64,000 nucleotides of DNA from NCBI GenBank assembly GCA_031261705.1, contig JAISJD010000014.1:1-64000 (forward strand), given 5' to 3'. The first letter of the stretch is position 1. Each line of letters begins with the position of its first letter. The stretch is from Lactobacillales bacterium. Its GTDB lineage: Bacteria > Bacillota > Bacilli > Lactobacillales > Streptococcaceae. The notes beneath the pieces were generated by a model, which saw nothing but the letters and a program-made list of their open reading frames with translations, did not search any database and was not told the DNA's origin. Shown here piece by piece: positions 20,498 through 28,934 of this stretch. Position numbers and translations under genes: made by a program.

Positions 20498-22241
20498 GAT
20501 TTTTCAAAGTCTGAAACACGATACATGGGTAAAACCATTCATGGTGAAGTATAAAAAATTATTGGTCATGGCGATTGTCCTTGGTTTCTTAACCTTTTTC
20601 TGTGGAGGAGCCCTGATGTTTACCTCGGGATACCTTATCAGTCGGGCGGCAAGTATTCCTGAAAATATTTTGTTGATTTATGTTCCAATTGTTTTGACTC
20701 GTGCGTTCGGGATTGCTCGTCCAGTATTACGCTACATTGAACGATTAACTAGCCATAACTGGGTATTAAAAATGACTTCTGACTTACGTAAGAAACTGTA
20801 TCTTTCCTTAGAAAAAGAAGCAATTTTCTTTAACGAACGGTACCGTTTAGGCGACATTTTAGGATTATTGTCAGAAGATATTGGACATTTGCAAAATCTC
20901 TATTTACGGACGATTTTTCCTATGCTTATTGCCCTATCGTTATACGTTTTTATTGTGATTGCGCTCGGAATGTTTTCTCTTTGGTTTGCCTTAGTAATGG
21001 CACTCTTGCTTTTTGTTGTCATTGTGCTAGTGCCAATGGTTAGTGTGCTACGCATTGGTGCAGCTCAGGAAATGCAGAAAGCCGGGCGTAATGAGCTTTA
21101 TGTGAAGCTGACGGATAATGTCGTTGGGGTATCAGATTGGGTATTTAGCGGGCGAGGACATGATTTTGTTGCCTCCTATGAAGCAGAAGAAGCCAATCTA
21201 CGCAAGGTGAATGAAAAGATTCTCTCTTTCCAACGTTTGCGTAATTTTATTGTCGAAGTGCTTTTCGGTTTTATCGTCGTGATTCTATTATTATGGACAG
21301 GAGCAGTTTTTGTCGGCAATCACGGTGGTGCGGCAAACTGGATTGCTGCCTTCGCACTTTGTGTCTTTCCACTTGTTGATGCGTTTGCACCGTTGTCAGA
21401 TGCGGCAACGGAAACAAATATCTATGCGGATTCCATTAATCGTTTAAACGAATTGCCAGAGGTGGAGGAACAGGAAACCTTTAGTATGGAGATGATTTAT
21501 CACGAGGGGGACCCTATGAATTTGAATGTAAGAAATGTTCATTTTCAATATGAGTCTTCTGAGGAGGAAGTTTTAAAAGGGTTGAATTTAACTTTCCGTG
21601 ATAAAGAAAAAGTTGCTATTTTGGGAAAATCAGGTTCTGGAAAATCCACCTTGGCAAGACTTTTACGTGGCGATTTGAAGCCGACAAGTGGGGAAGTTGA
21701 TTTGAACGACATGAATGTTGTGGACATCAATCCATGTATTCATCAGGTGATTGGGGTGATGCATCAAAATCCTTATCTTTTCCATACGACAATTTTAAAT
21801 AATTTACGAATTGGAAATGAAAATGCGAGTGTGGAAGACTGTTGGCGTGTTTTAGAGCTAGTTGGGCTAAAAAGCATGGTGGAAAGTTTACCAGAGGGGA
21901 TTCAGACAATGGTAGATGAAGCGGGCTTGCGTTTTTCAGGTGGGGAACGTCACCGCTTAGCATTGGCACGGATTTTACTACAAAATGTGCCGATTGTTAT
22001 CCTTGATGAACCTACTGTTGGGTTAGACCCAATTACTGAAAATCAATTGTTGGATAGTTTTTTCACGGCTTTAGAGGGCAAGACGGTTATCTGGATTACG
22101 CATCACTTACTAGGTGTGGAACAAATGGATAGAGTGTTGTTTATCGAGGACGGCGTATTAGAGCTTGACGGGACACCGACCGAGCTAGCGCAAACCTCTA
22201 CACGTTATCAAGCTTTAATGAGATTAGATAAAGGGTACTAG
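20490..22241 (+). CDS. cydC: Thiol reductant ABC exporter subunit CydC
   Basis: 583-aa partner of CydD with the same layout: six membrane segments, then an ATPase with GKSGSGKS, FSGGERHR and IVILDEPT. It is the last gene of cydABDC. Its stop codon lies inside the operon's terminator hairpin. Confidence 0.93.
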   Translation: MIKIFQSLKHDTWVKPFMVKYKKLLVMAIVLGFLTFFCGGALMFTSGYLISRAASIPENILLIYVPIVLTRAFGIARPVLRYIERLTSHNWVLKMTSDLRKKLYLSLEKEAIFFNERYRLGDILGLLSEDIGHLQNLYLRTIFPMLIALSLYVFIVIALGMFSLWFALVMALLLFVVIVLVPMVSVLRIGAAQEMQKAGRNELYVKLTDNVVGVSDWVFSGRGHDFVASYEAEEANLRKVNEKILSFQRLRNFIVEVLFGFIVVILLLWTGAVFVGNHGGAANWIAAFALCVFPLVDAFAPLSDAATETNIYADSINRLNELPEVEEQETFSMEMIYHEGDPMNLNVRNVHFQYESSEEEVLKGLNLTFRDKEKVAILGKSGSGKSTLARLLRGDLKPTSGEVDLNDMNVVDINPCIHQVIGVMHQNPYLFHTTILNNLRIGNENASVEDCWRVLELVGLKSMVESLPEGIQTMVDEAGLRFSGGERHRLALARILLQNVPIVILDEPTVGLDPITENQLLDSFFTALEGKTVIWITHHLLGVEQMDRVLFIEDGVLELDGTPTELAQTSTRYQALMRLDKGY

Positions 22242-22262
22242 CTTCGGCTGGTATCTTTTTTT
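22234..22262 (+). terminator. Terminator of the cyd operon
   Basis: GGTACTAGC, a TTCG loop and GCTGGTATC, then seven T. The cydC stop codon (22239-22241) is part of the stem. Confidence 0.85.
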
Positions 22263-22370
22263 GTGGACTAAAAGCTCTCTACAAGTAAGGTCATTAAATG
22301 AGAAAAAATTACACGAAACATGGTTCTCCCTCCCACTTTCTTTTTCTTAAAGCTTATCATAGGAAAAGAA

Positions 22371-22402
22371 GAAAAAACAACCCCAAATGATTTGAGATTG
22401 TT
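22371..22402 (-). terminator. Terminator of the prenyl-diphosphate synthase gene
   Basis: Read on the minus strand, AACAATCTCAAA pairs with TTTGGGGTTGTT, with wobbles, and runs into TTTTTTC. It lies 6 nt after the stop. Confidence 0.75.
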
Positions 22403-22407
22403 TGTTG

Positions 22408-23385
22408 TTAATAAGTTCGTTTGAGTAGTTCTTTTGTTAATTTCAATAAAAGCTTTTGGGCTTTTCCTTTTGGCAGATGGTCGATGTCATCTAGCGCTTT
22501 TTGCGTCAAGCGTTGAGCCAACTCTTTTGCAGCATCAAGTCCACCACTTTCAATCACTAATTTTCGCAAATTGTCAGATTCTTCGACAGTTAGCGGTTCT
22601 TTTTTATCTAAGAAAGGACAAAATGCCTCGCGGTTCTTCTGCATACCTAAAATTAATGGAGAAGTATAGACACCCTCACTAATATCCTCTAAAACAGGCT
22701 TCTTCAAGTCTTTTCTAGTCGCCGAATAGTCCAAAATATCATCTAACACTTGGAAAGCCAGACCAATATTCGTACCAATTCGTGTGGCTAACTTTTCGAC
22801 GTTAGGCGGGCAATACCCAAAATGAGCTCCCTCCCGACAAGCAAGAGAAAATAACTCGGCAGTTTTTCCAGAAATACTGCGAAAATAATCGAGCATTGTA
22901 ATTTCTTGATTAAAACGAGTGTGCATTTGATCTAATTCGCCAAGCAAAATCTTCTTCATTGCTTTAGAATTTACCTTGATAAAATCGCCCAAGTCACCCG
23001 AGGAAGCCAGTAACTCAAAATAGACTGTAAATAATAAGTCACCTGTATAGACGGCAATATCTTTCCCGTACTTGCTTTGAACGGTCTGTATGCCTCGTCT
23101 CATCGGAGAATCATCTACAATATCGTCGTGAATGAGTGTTGCCATATGTAGCACCTCAACGGAAGCAGCTAGAGAAATGAGCTGTTCTTCGGATTGTTTT
23201 GAAGTATCGCCAAGCGCTGCAAAAATCAGCAGAAAGCTAGGGCGTAACATTTTTCCTCCTGCACGTTGTAATTCAGTCGTTGCTCTTTCTATGTCCTTGT
23301 TTCGTACAACTAGATGTTCTTCAATCGTTTGGGCAACCTTATCTAGCTGTTTGCCAATCACGGGTGTGTTATTTTTGGTAAGCAT
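22408..23385 (-). CDS. hepT: Polyprenyl (probably heptaprenyl) diphosphate synthase
   Basis: 325-aa trans-isoprenyl diphosphate synthase. The first aspartate-rich motif is HDDIVDD, the second DDILDY. It makes the prenyl side chain for (demethyl)menaquinone. Divergent neighbour menA uses that product, and cytochrome bd consumes the quinol, so the three loci form one respiratory module. The chain length cannot be read from sequence alone; the hepT-like name is by homology and context. Confidence 0.87.
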   Translation of the reverse strand: MLTKNNTPVIGKQLDKVAQTIEEHLVVRNKDIERATTELQRAGGKMLRPSFLLIFAALGDTSKQSEEQLISLAASVEVLHMATLIHDDIVDDSPMRRGIQTVQSKYGKDIAVYTGDLLFTVYFELLASSGDLGDFIKVNSKAMKKILLGELDQMHTRFNQEITMLDYFRSISGKTAELFSLACREGAHFGYCPPNVEKLATRIGTNIGLAFQVLDDILDYSATRKDLKKPVLEDISEGVYTSPLILGMQKNREAFCPFLDKKEPLTVEESDNLRKLVIESGGLDAAKELAQRLTQKALDDIDHLPKGKAQKLLLKLTKELLKRTY

Positions 23386-23500
23386 ATCAGTGTTCTCCGT
23401 TCATAATATCATACTTCTAGGCTATAACAATTCTCGCTTTCCGTCAACGCTATTGTTTGATAAAATTAAGAGGTGGAAATGAATATGAGAGGGTTAGAAT

Positions 23501-24403
23501 ATGTCTAGGAAAGTATTTTTTGAATTGGTAGAAATAAAAGCGAAAACGGCGAGTGTTTTTCCGTTTTTATTAGGATTGTGTTATAGCTGGTTTCAATATC
23601 GGTCGATTCACCTCGTGCCATTGATGATTTATTTTGTGGCGATGGTTTTGTTTAATATGTTTGTTGACGCATGGGATAATTACAACGACTATCACCATGC
23701 AGTAGATGTACATGATTATAAGCAAAATACCAATGTGATTGGGCGGGAAAAGATTGATTTAGGCTTGTTAAAACGTGTCATGGGTGGGTTGTTTTTCAGC
23801 TCGCTAATACTAGGTTTAGTAGTGGCGCTCATGACGGGATTTCCCGTGTTGTGGCTGGGGATGATTTGTTATGCCGTGGGAATTTTTTATTCGGCAGGGC
23901 CTCGACCGCTCTCCAGTTTACCAGTAGGGGAAGTTTTCTCAGGACTAACCATGGGCTTTCTGATTTTTCTTATCTGTGTCTTTATTAACACATATCAAGT
24001 TTTTACATGGAATCTGTTGACGTTAGCAAAGGTATTCCTTGTTGCCTTGCCCAACACGCTATTGATTGCGAATCTCATGTTGGCGAACAATACTTGTGAT
24101 TTAGAGGAAGACGAGAGCAATCACCGCTATACGCTCGTGCATTACATTGGGAAACGTGCCGCTCTTCAATTGTGGCTCATTTCTATTATTTTTAGTTTTT
24201 TAGCAATTGTTTGTGCGGTATTTTTAAAATTAACCCCTTGGACAATGCTACTTAATTTGTTGCTACTTCCTGTGGTGGTAAAACAAAGTCGACTGTATCT
24301 AGCAAAACAAGTGAAAAAAGAAACGTTTATCTGTTCGGTGAAAATTTTAGCGATTATGGCTTGTTCACAGGTGGTGTTTTTTGGAATAGGACTCTTGTTC
24401 TAA
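23501..24403 (+). CDS. menA: 1,4-dihydroxy-2-naphthoate polyprenyltransferase (UbiA family)
   Basis: 300-aa membrane prenyltransferase with about eight hydrophobic segments. The two aspartate-rich loops are visible: MFVDAWDNYNDY near residue 50 and NTCDLEEDESNH near 200. It joins the polyprenyl chain to dihydroxynaphthoate. It is divergent from hepT. No menG/ubiE methyltransferase is nearby, so the quinone may remain demethylmenaquinone, as in enterococci. Confidence 0.87.
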   Translation: MSRKVFFELVEIKAKTASVFPFLLGLCYSWFQYRSIHLVPLMIYFVAMVLFNMFVDAWDNYNDYHHAVDVHDYKQNTNVIGREKIDLGLLKRVMGGLFFSSLILGLVVALMTGFPVLWLGMICYAVGIFYSAGPRPLSSLPVGEVFSGLTMGFLIFLICVFINTYQVFTWNLLTLAKVFLVALPNTLLIANLMLANNTCDLEEDESNHRYTLVHYIGKRAALQLWLISIIFSFLAIVCAVFLKLTPWTMLLNLLLLPVVVKQSRLYLAKQVKKETFICSVKILAIMACSQVVFFGIGLLF

Positions 24404-24422
24404 CTGAAAGAAGGAATCGAGA

Positions 24423-24866
24423 ATGGAAAGACTTTCCATGAAACAAAATGGGGGTTCTCTACTTATTTTGTCGTGATGGATGCTCATGTGGAAAACTGCT
24501 ACACCGTACGTGGCACTTTTCACAATATGCCTCAAAATTTTTAGGATTTATGATTCGAGAAACAGACAAGTTGCCCAACTGATAGAAACCATGCACTCTC
24601 CTTATCTGAGATTTGAGCTATTCATTGGTGGGTGCTTTGTTTCGATGATTAACAACCATGCTCCTCCGTTCTTCCAGCACTATGACGTATTGGGAGTTGG
24701 TCTTACCATGTGCGGCAATTTTTTTGCAACGAGTTTTGATATTTTTAAAGGGAATCAGGTAATTGCTACTGTCAGAAAACAATCCATGACGGGCTATGAA
24801 TTAACGATTGATAAGGAAAGAACCAAACTTGTCGTGGCAGGGCTTGTACTGTGCTTGCTTCTGTGA
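24423..24866 (+). pseudogene. Broken LURP-one-related (tubby-fold) protein gene
   Basis: Coding similarity runs through two reading frames. Starting at ATG 24423 or 24438, the frame must shift inside the GGGGG run (24450-24454). This reads on through VENCYTVRGTFHNMPQNF, hits a stop at 24542, then shifts at the AAAATTTTT run (about 24535-24542). It continues as RIYDSRNRQVAQLIE and on to GNFFATSFDIFKGNQVIA. Joined, the product matches the LURP-one-related/DUF567 pattern (two similar beta-rich halves with 'F.I.D..G..V'). The two shifts sit in homopolymers, so decay is likely, but sequencing error is possible. The function of the intact family in bacteria is poorly defined. Confidence 0.7.
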
Positions 24867-24898
24867 AAGCGGAGGAGAAAAATTTCTGACCGTTCTCA

Positions 24899-24927
24899 CT
24901 GACAATTCAGGAAAAATATGTTAAATT
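24899..24927 (+). promoter_or_regulatory. Promoter of the xpt-pbuX operon
   Basis: CTGACA (24899-24904), 17 nt, TAAATT (24922-24927). The predicted start near 24934 is just ahead of the riboswitch. Confidence 0.6.
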
Positions 24928-24942
24928 ATGAAAGAATCATCC

Positions 24943-25005
24943 CTTATATAAGCTTGTAATATGGACGAGCGTTTCTACCCGATACCGCAAATATCGGTCT
25001 ATAAG
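24943..25005 (+). promoter_or_regulatory. Guanine-class purine riboswitch aptamer
   Basis: P1 is CTTATA (24943-24948) with TATAAG (25000-25005). P2 is GCTTGT with ACGAGC. The conserved junction is GTTTCTAC, and P3 is CCGATA with TATCGG around an ACCGCAAA-type loop. The specificity base before the 3' P1 strand is C (24999), which pairs with guanine or hypoxanthine, so it is a guanine-type and not an adenine-type switch. The gene context, xpt-pbuX, is the classic one. Confidence 0.93.
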
Positions 25006-25027
25006 TGGAAAAGAACGTGGATAAGAG

Positions 25028-25082
25028 CAATCTTCTACGGTTTTTCTGCTTTGGTAGAAAGTCGTGGAAGGTTGTTTTTTTT
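25028..25082 (+). terminator. Riboswitch-controlled terminator before xpt
   Basis: CAATCTTCTACG (25028-25039) pairs with CGTGGAAGGTTG (25063-25074) and is followed by eight T. It lies 23 nt after the aptamer, so guanine binding is expected to end transcription before xpt. Confidence 0.85.
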
Positions 25083-25106
25083 GATTTTAATGGAGGAGAG
25101 AAAAAA

Positions 25107-25688
25107 GTGAAAGAACTAGAAGAAAGAATTAAACGAGACGGTCGTGTCCTTGGAAGCGAAGTATTAAAAGTGGATAGCTTTCTAACGCACCAAGTAGATC
25201 CAGAATTAATGGAAGCGATTGGTCGTGTTTTTGCGGATGCTTTTAAAAGAGAAAAAATCACGAAAGTTGTGACCATTGAAGCTAGTGGTATTGCTCCAGC
25301 ACTATATACAGCACAAATTTTAGGAGTGCCAATGGTTTTTGCTCGGAAGTCAAAGAGCATTACTATGGATGAAGAATTGTTAACCTCAGAAGTTTACTCT
25401 TTCACAAAACAGGTGACAAGCCAAGTGTCTATCTCACGTAAATTTTTAACGAGTGAGGATAATGTATTAATTATTGATGATTTTCTAGCAAACGGTCAAG
25501 CAGCAAAGGGATTAATCGAGCTTTGTGAACAAGCTGGAGCGAAGGTTGCTGGTGTGGGTATTGTGATTGAAAAGAGCTTCCAAACAGGACGAGCATTATT
25601 AGAAGATGAGGGTATGCGTGTCGTATCTTTAGCACGGATTGCTGGATTTAGCAACGGTCAGGTTGAATTTGCGGAAGGAGACGCATAA
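25107..25688 (+). CDS. xpt: Xanthine phosphoribosyltransferase
   Basis: 193-aa PRTase that converts xanthine (and, less well, guanine) plus PRPP to the nucleotide. The PRPP-binding motif is [14 protein letters not shown] (around residues 124-137). The start is GTG 25107 with GGAGGAG about 9 nt upstream and directly after the terminator's T-run. The longer open frame from 25005 overlaps the riboswitch and is not coding. pbuX starts one base after the stop. Confidence 0.95.
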   Translation: MKELEERIKRDGRVLGSEVLKVDSFLTHQVDPELMEAIGRVFADAFKREKITKVVTIEASGIAPALYTAQILGVPMVFARKSKSITMDEELLTSEVYSFTKQVTSQVSISRKFLTSEDNVLIIDDFLANGQAAKGLIELCEQAGAKVAGVGIVIEKSFQTGRALLEDEGMRVVSLARIAGFSNGQVEFAEGDA

Positions 25689-25689
25689 G

Positions 25690-26961
25690 GTGGAATTAAA
25701 CGAGAGAAAAAACGGACAAGCGGCAATTTTAGGGTTACAGCATTTATTAGCGATGTATTCTGGTTCCATTCTAGTCCCGTTATTAATCGGTGGCGCATTG
25801 CACTATACGCCTCAACAAATGACTTATCTAATTTCCATTGATATTTTCATGTGTGGGGTTGCGACTTTTTTACAAATTCAGGTCAATAAATTTTTCGGTA
25901 TCGGGTTACCCGTTGTTCTTGGGGTAGCGTTTCAATCGGTGGCTCCGCTAATTTTGATTGGTAGCCGACATGGAGCAGGGGCAATTTTTGGCTCTATTAT
26001 CGTTTCTGGGATATTTGTTGTGTTAGTTGCCGGCTTATTTTCTAAGATTCGTTCTCTTTTCCCTCCACTTGTGACTGGGTCTGTCATTACGGTTATCGGA
26101 TTGACCTTGATTCCAGTAGCTATGGGGAATATGAGTAATAATAAAGGTGTTGGAACAGCCAATGATTTAATTTTAGCCTGTATGACAGTGCTGATTATTT
26201 TAGGGATTCATTTCTTTACGAAAGGTTTTATTCGTTCAATTGCAGTGTTGATTGGTTTAGTTATTGGTACAGTGGTCGCAAGCTTTATGGGTATGGTGGA
26301 TACGAGTGCAGTGGCACAAGCCCCGCTTTTCCATTTCCCGCGTCCGTTTTACTTTGGGATGCCGACTTTTGATATTTCGTCGATTCTTATGATGATTATC
26401 ATTTCTATGGTGTCAATGGTGGAATCAACAGGAGTTTACTTGGCGCTTTCCGATATTACTGGCGAAGAATTAACCGAAGATAGCTTGAAGCGTGGGTATC
26501 GTGCGGAAGGTTTGGCAGTAATACTTGGCGGTATTTTTAATACCTTCCCTTATACTGGTTTTTCTCAAAATGTTGGGTTAGTGCAGCTTTCGGGCATTAA
26601 ATCACGTCGCCCAATTTTCTTTTCAGCGCTCTTTCTAGTCATTCTTGGCTTATTGCCAAAAGTAGGTGCTTGTGCGCAAATTATTCCTGCTCCAGTCTTG
26701 GGTGGCGGTATGTTGGTAATGTTCGGCATGGTGGCAGTGCAAGGGATTCGTATGCTAAGTCGTGTGGACTTTGAAAACGACCATAACCTCTTGATTGCAG
26801 GTGTGGCGATTGCGGTTGGTGTCGGCTTTAATGGGGCACCCGATTTATTTAAAGTGTTACCACAAAGTGTACAAATGTTTGTTTCTAATGGGATTGTCAT
26901 GAGTTCTGTGACGGCTATTGTGTTAAATCTATTATTCAATGGATACAAACGACAAAAATAA
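25690..26961 (+). CDS. pbuX: Xanthine permease (NCS2 family)
   Basis: 423-aa uracil/xanthine permease with about 12-14 membrane segments. The QHLLAMYSGSILVPLLIG N-terminus is typical, as is the VESTGVYLA motif. It imports xanthine for Xpt. The start GTG 25690 is one base after the xpt stop, with GGAAGGAG 9 nt upstream in xpt. It is controlled by the same guanine riboswitch. Confidence 0.94.
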   Translation: MELNERKNGQAAILGLQHLLAMYSGSILVPLLIGGALHYTPQQMTYLISIDIFMCGVATFLQIQVNKFFGIGLPVVLGVAFQSVAPLILIGSRHGAGAIFGSIIVSGIFVVLVAGLFSKIRSLFPPLVTGSVITVIGLTLIPVAMGNMSNNKGVGTANDLILACMTVLIILGIHFFTKGFIRSIAVLIGLVIGTVVASFMGMVDTSAVAQAPLFHFPRPFYFGMPTFDISSILMMIIISMVSMVESTGVYLALSDITGEELTEDSLKRGYRAEGLAVILGGIFNTFPYTGFSQNVGLVQLSGIKSRRPIFFSALFLVILGLLPKVGACAQIIPAPVLGGGMLVMFGMVAVQGIRMLSRVDFENDHNLLIAGVAIAVGVGFNGAPDLFKVLPQSVQMFVSNGIVMSSVTAIVLNLLFNGYKRQK

Positions 26962-26968
26962 ATTTATC

Positions 26969-26999
26969 GTTCTAAGTTTTGCGACTTAGGACTTTATTT
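26969..26999 (+). terminator. Terminator after pbuX
   Basis: GTTCTAAGT pairs with ACTTAGGAC around TTTGCG, then TTTATTT. Confidence 0.75.
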
Positions 27000-27164
27000 G
27001 CTCATTTTCACGTACACCATCAAAATTTATGAAAAAAATGTAAAAATATGAGCGGATTATTTATCAAATTGAATAAGACGTGTTTTAATAATTAGTGTAT
27101 GATACAAAAAGTTTGGGGAGAGAAAAGGTTTATTATTCTCTCAGCTTTAATGGAGGAAACGAAA

Positions 27165-28379
27165 GTGAGTAAAACAAAAGTAGTAATTCTTGGTGCAGGC
27201 TATGCAGGATTAATGTCATTGAAAGTTTTGCAACGGGCACATAAAGAAGTAGAGATTACATTAATTGACCGGAATGATTACCATTATGAAGCAACAGATT
27301 TACATGAAGTGGCTTCGGGAAGTCTACCAGCAGAAAAAATCAGCTATAAGATTGCTGATGTGGTAAAAAATGATTGTACCGTATTTATGCAAGGGACGAT
27401 TGAAAAGATTGATAAAGCATCAAAAACCGTCTATTTAGCGGATGGGAAAACCGTCAGCTATGATTATCTTATCGTGGCACTTGGCTTTGTTTCAGAAACG
27501 TTTGGTATTCCAGGGGCGCAAGAATATGCGCTACAATTGGTAGATATCAAGACTTCAGAAGAGGTTTACGCACATATCCTTGAAAAATTAAACGACTATA
27601 AAAAGACCAAGAACCCAGATGATTTAAAATTTGTGGTCTGCGGTGCAGGATTCACAGGGATTGAGTTGCTTGGTTCCATGTGTGAAAATCGTAAGAAATA
27701 TGCAGAACTTGCGGGTGTGGCACCAGAAGAAATCAAGTTATATTGTGTAGAAGCAATCACAAAATTATTACCGATGTTCCCAGAAAAATTAGGCGATTAT
27801 GGAATCGGACATTTGAAAGACTGGGGCGTAGAATTTCTAACAGGAAAACCTATCAAGGAAATCAAAGAAGGCATAGTTGTTTATGAAAATAATGCAGAAA
27901 CTCATGAAACAGCGGAATTGACAGCTGGTACGATTGTTTGGACGACAGGAGTCAGTGGTAGCCCTGTGATTGCTAACTCAGGTTATGAAGCTCGTAGAAA
28001 TCGGGTTTCTGTAACTCCAGAATTAACGGATCCAGAAGATAGTCATGTCTTTATTATCGGGGATGTTTCAGCAGTCATGGATCAAGAAAGTGGACGTCCG
28101 TATGCCGCTACTGCACAAATTAGCTTGAAAATGGGTGTTGCGGCAGCTGAAAACGTCTTGGCGCAAATAAATGGTCAAGCGATGAAGCCTTTCGCGTTTA
28201 AATCACTAGGTTCAGTAGCCTCTATCGGCAATACTGATGCATTTGGTTTGGTCGGAAAATCATCTGTCAAAGGTTATCCAGCAAGCTTTGTCAAAAAAGC
28301 AATCATGAATAAATCACTCTATGCAACAGGTGGCTTGAAAGAAGTGATGAGTAAGGGTCGTTTTGATTTATATCATTAA
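27165..28379 (+). CDS. ndh: Type II NADH:quinone oxidoreductase (NDH-2)
   Basis: 404-aa flavoprotein with two dinucleotide-binding motifs: FAD site ILGAGYAG at residues 8-15 and NADH site VVCGAGFTGIE near 158-168. It feeds electrons from NADH to (demethyl)menaquinone without pumping protons. With cytochrome bd and menA in the same window it completes a minimal respiratory chain. The start is GTG 27165 with GGAGG 9 nt upstream. A longer in-frame start at 27099 has no site. A strong terminator follows. Confidence 0.9.
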   Translation: MSKTKVVILGAGYAGLMSLKVLQRAHKEVEITLIDRNDYHYEATDLHEVASGSLPAEKISYKIADVVKNDCTVFMQGTIEKIDKASKTVYLADGKTVSYDYLIVALGFVSETFGIPGAQEYALQLVDIKTSEEVYAHILEKLNDYKKTKNPDDLKFVVCGAGFTGIELLGSMCENRKKYAELAGVAPEEIKLYCVEAITKLLPMFPEKLGDYGIGHLKDWGVEFLTGKPIKEIKEGIVVYENNAETHETAELTAGTIVWTTGVSGSPVIANSGYEARRNRVSVTPELTDPEDSHVFIIGDVSAVMDQESGRPYAATAQISLKMGVAAAENVLAQINGQAMKPFAFKSLGSVASIGNTDAFGLVGKSSVKGYPASFVKKAIMNKSLYATGGLKEVMSKGRFDLYH

Positions 28380-28391
28380 AAAAATTTAGAG

Positions 28392-28472
28392 TAGGGCGGG
28401 TGTGTCGTGTCCCTTTAAAGTTAGATTTTGGAGTCTAACTTTAAAGGGACAGAACATTGTCCTACCCTTTTT
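28392..28472 (+). terminator. Long-stem terminator after ndh
   Basis: A perfect 17-bp inverted repeat (28409-28425 with 28434-28450) has an 8-nt loop. An outer imperfect stem (GTAGGGC with GTCCTAC) extends it into CCCTTTTTAG. Confidence 0.85.
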
Positions 28473-28934
28473 AGTTATAAAAGAATAAAAATCCTATGTT
28501 AAAAGAATGACGAAAGATAATTTTGTCTATTTTCTTGTTTTTTTAAATAACTAAGTGATTTTATTGAATGGGAAAATAAAAACAAAATAGGATTGTTTTT
28601 AAATTGTTCTTTTTTTATTTGATGATTTTCCCTTGAAAAACCTTTTATTAAAGGGCTTTTAATGAATGATTAGAGGATTTTTAAATGTTCGGTTTTTAAA
28701 AATAGCTGAAAATAAATAGCTAAGCATTTAAAGTTATGTCTATAAAAAATTGAAATCAAAAGCTTAAAATGAGTATTTTTATAATAAAAAGCACAAGTTA
28801 TGCCATTAAAAGTTAATATAAATCATCTATTTTAAATTTTTTGAAGAAAACTATTCATATTTTAAAAAAAATTTGGTAAACTAAGGTGTATTGTTTTAAA
28901 TTCATTAAAGTTGGATGATCTGGGGGGATTTAAA
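28473..28934. other. AT-rich gap before the Mga-like regulator
   Basis: About 460 bp with no plausible gene. It contains CCTTT-TATT-AAAGG (about 28641-28654) and an 8-bp inverted repeat, TTTAAATG (28680-28687) with CATTTAAA (28725-28732). Base composition is extremely A/T-rich. I could not place a convincing promoter. Confidence 0.5.

Noticed and set aside
24480-24866. Intact 128-aa protein
   Set aside because: Its first 19 residues are an out-of-frame reading; family similarity continues upstream in another frame.
25005-25106. N-terminal extension of xpt
   Set aside because: It translates through the riboswitch expression platform; GTG 25107 has a good site and gives a normal length.
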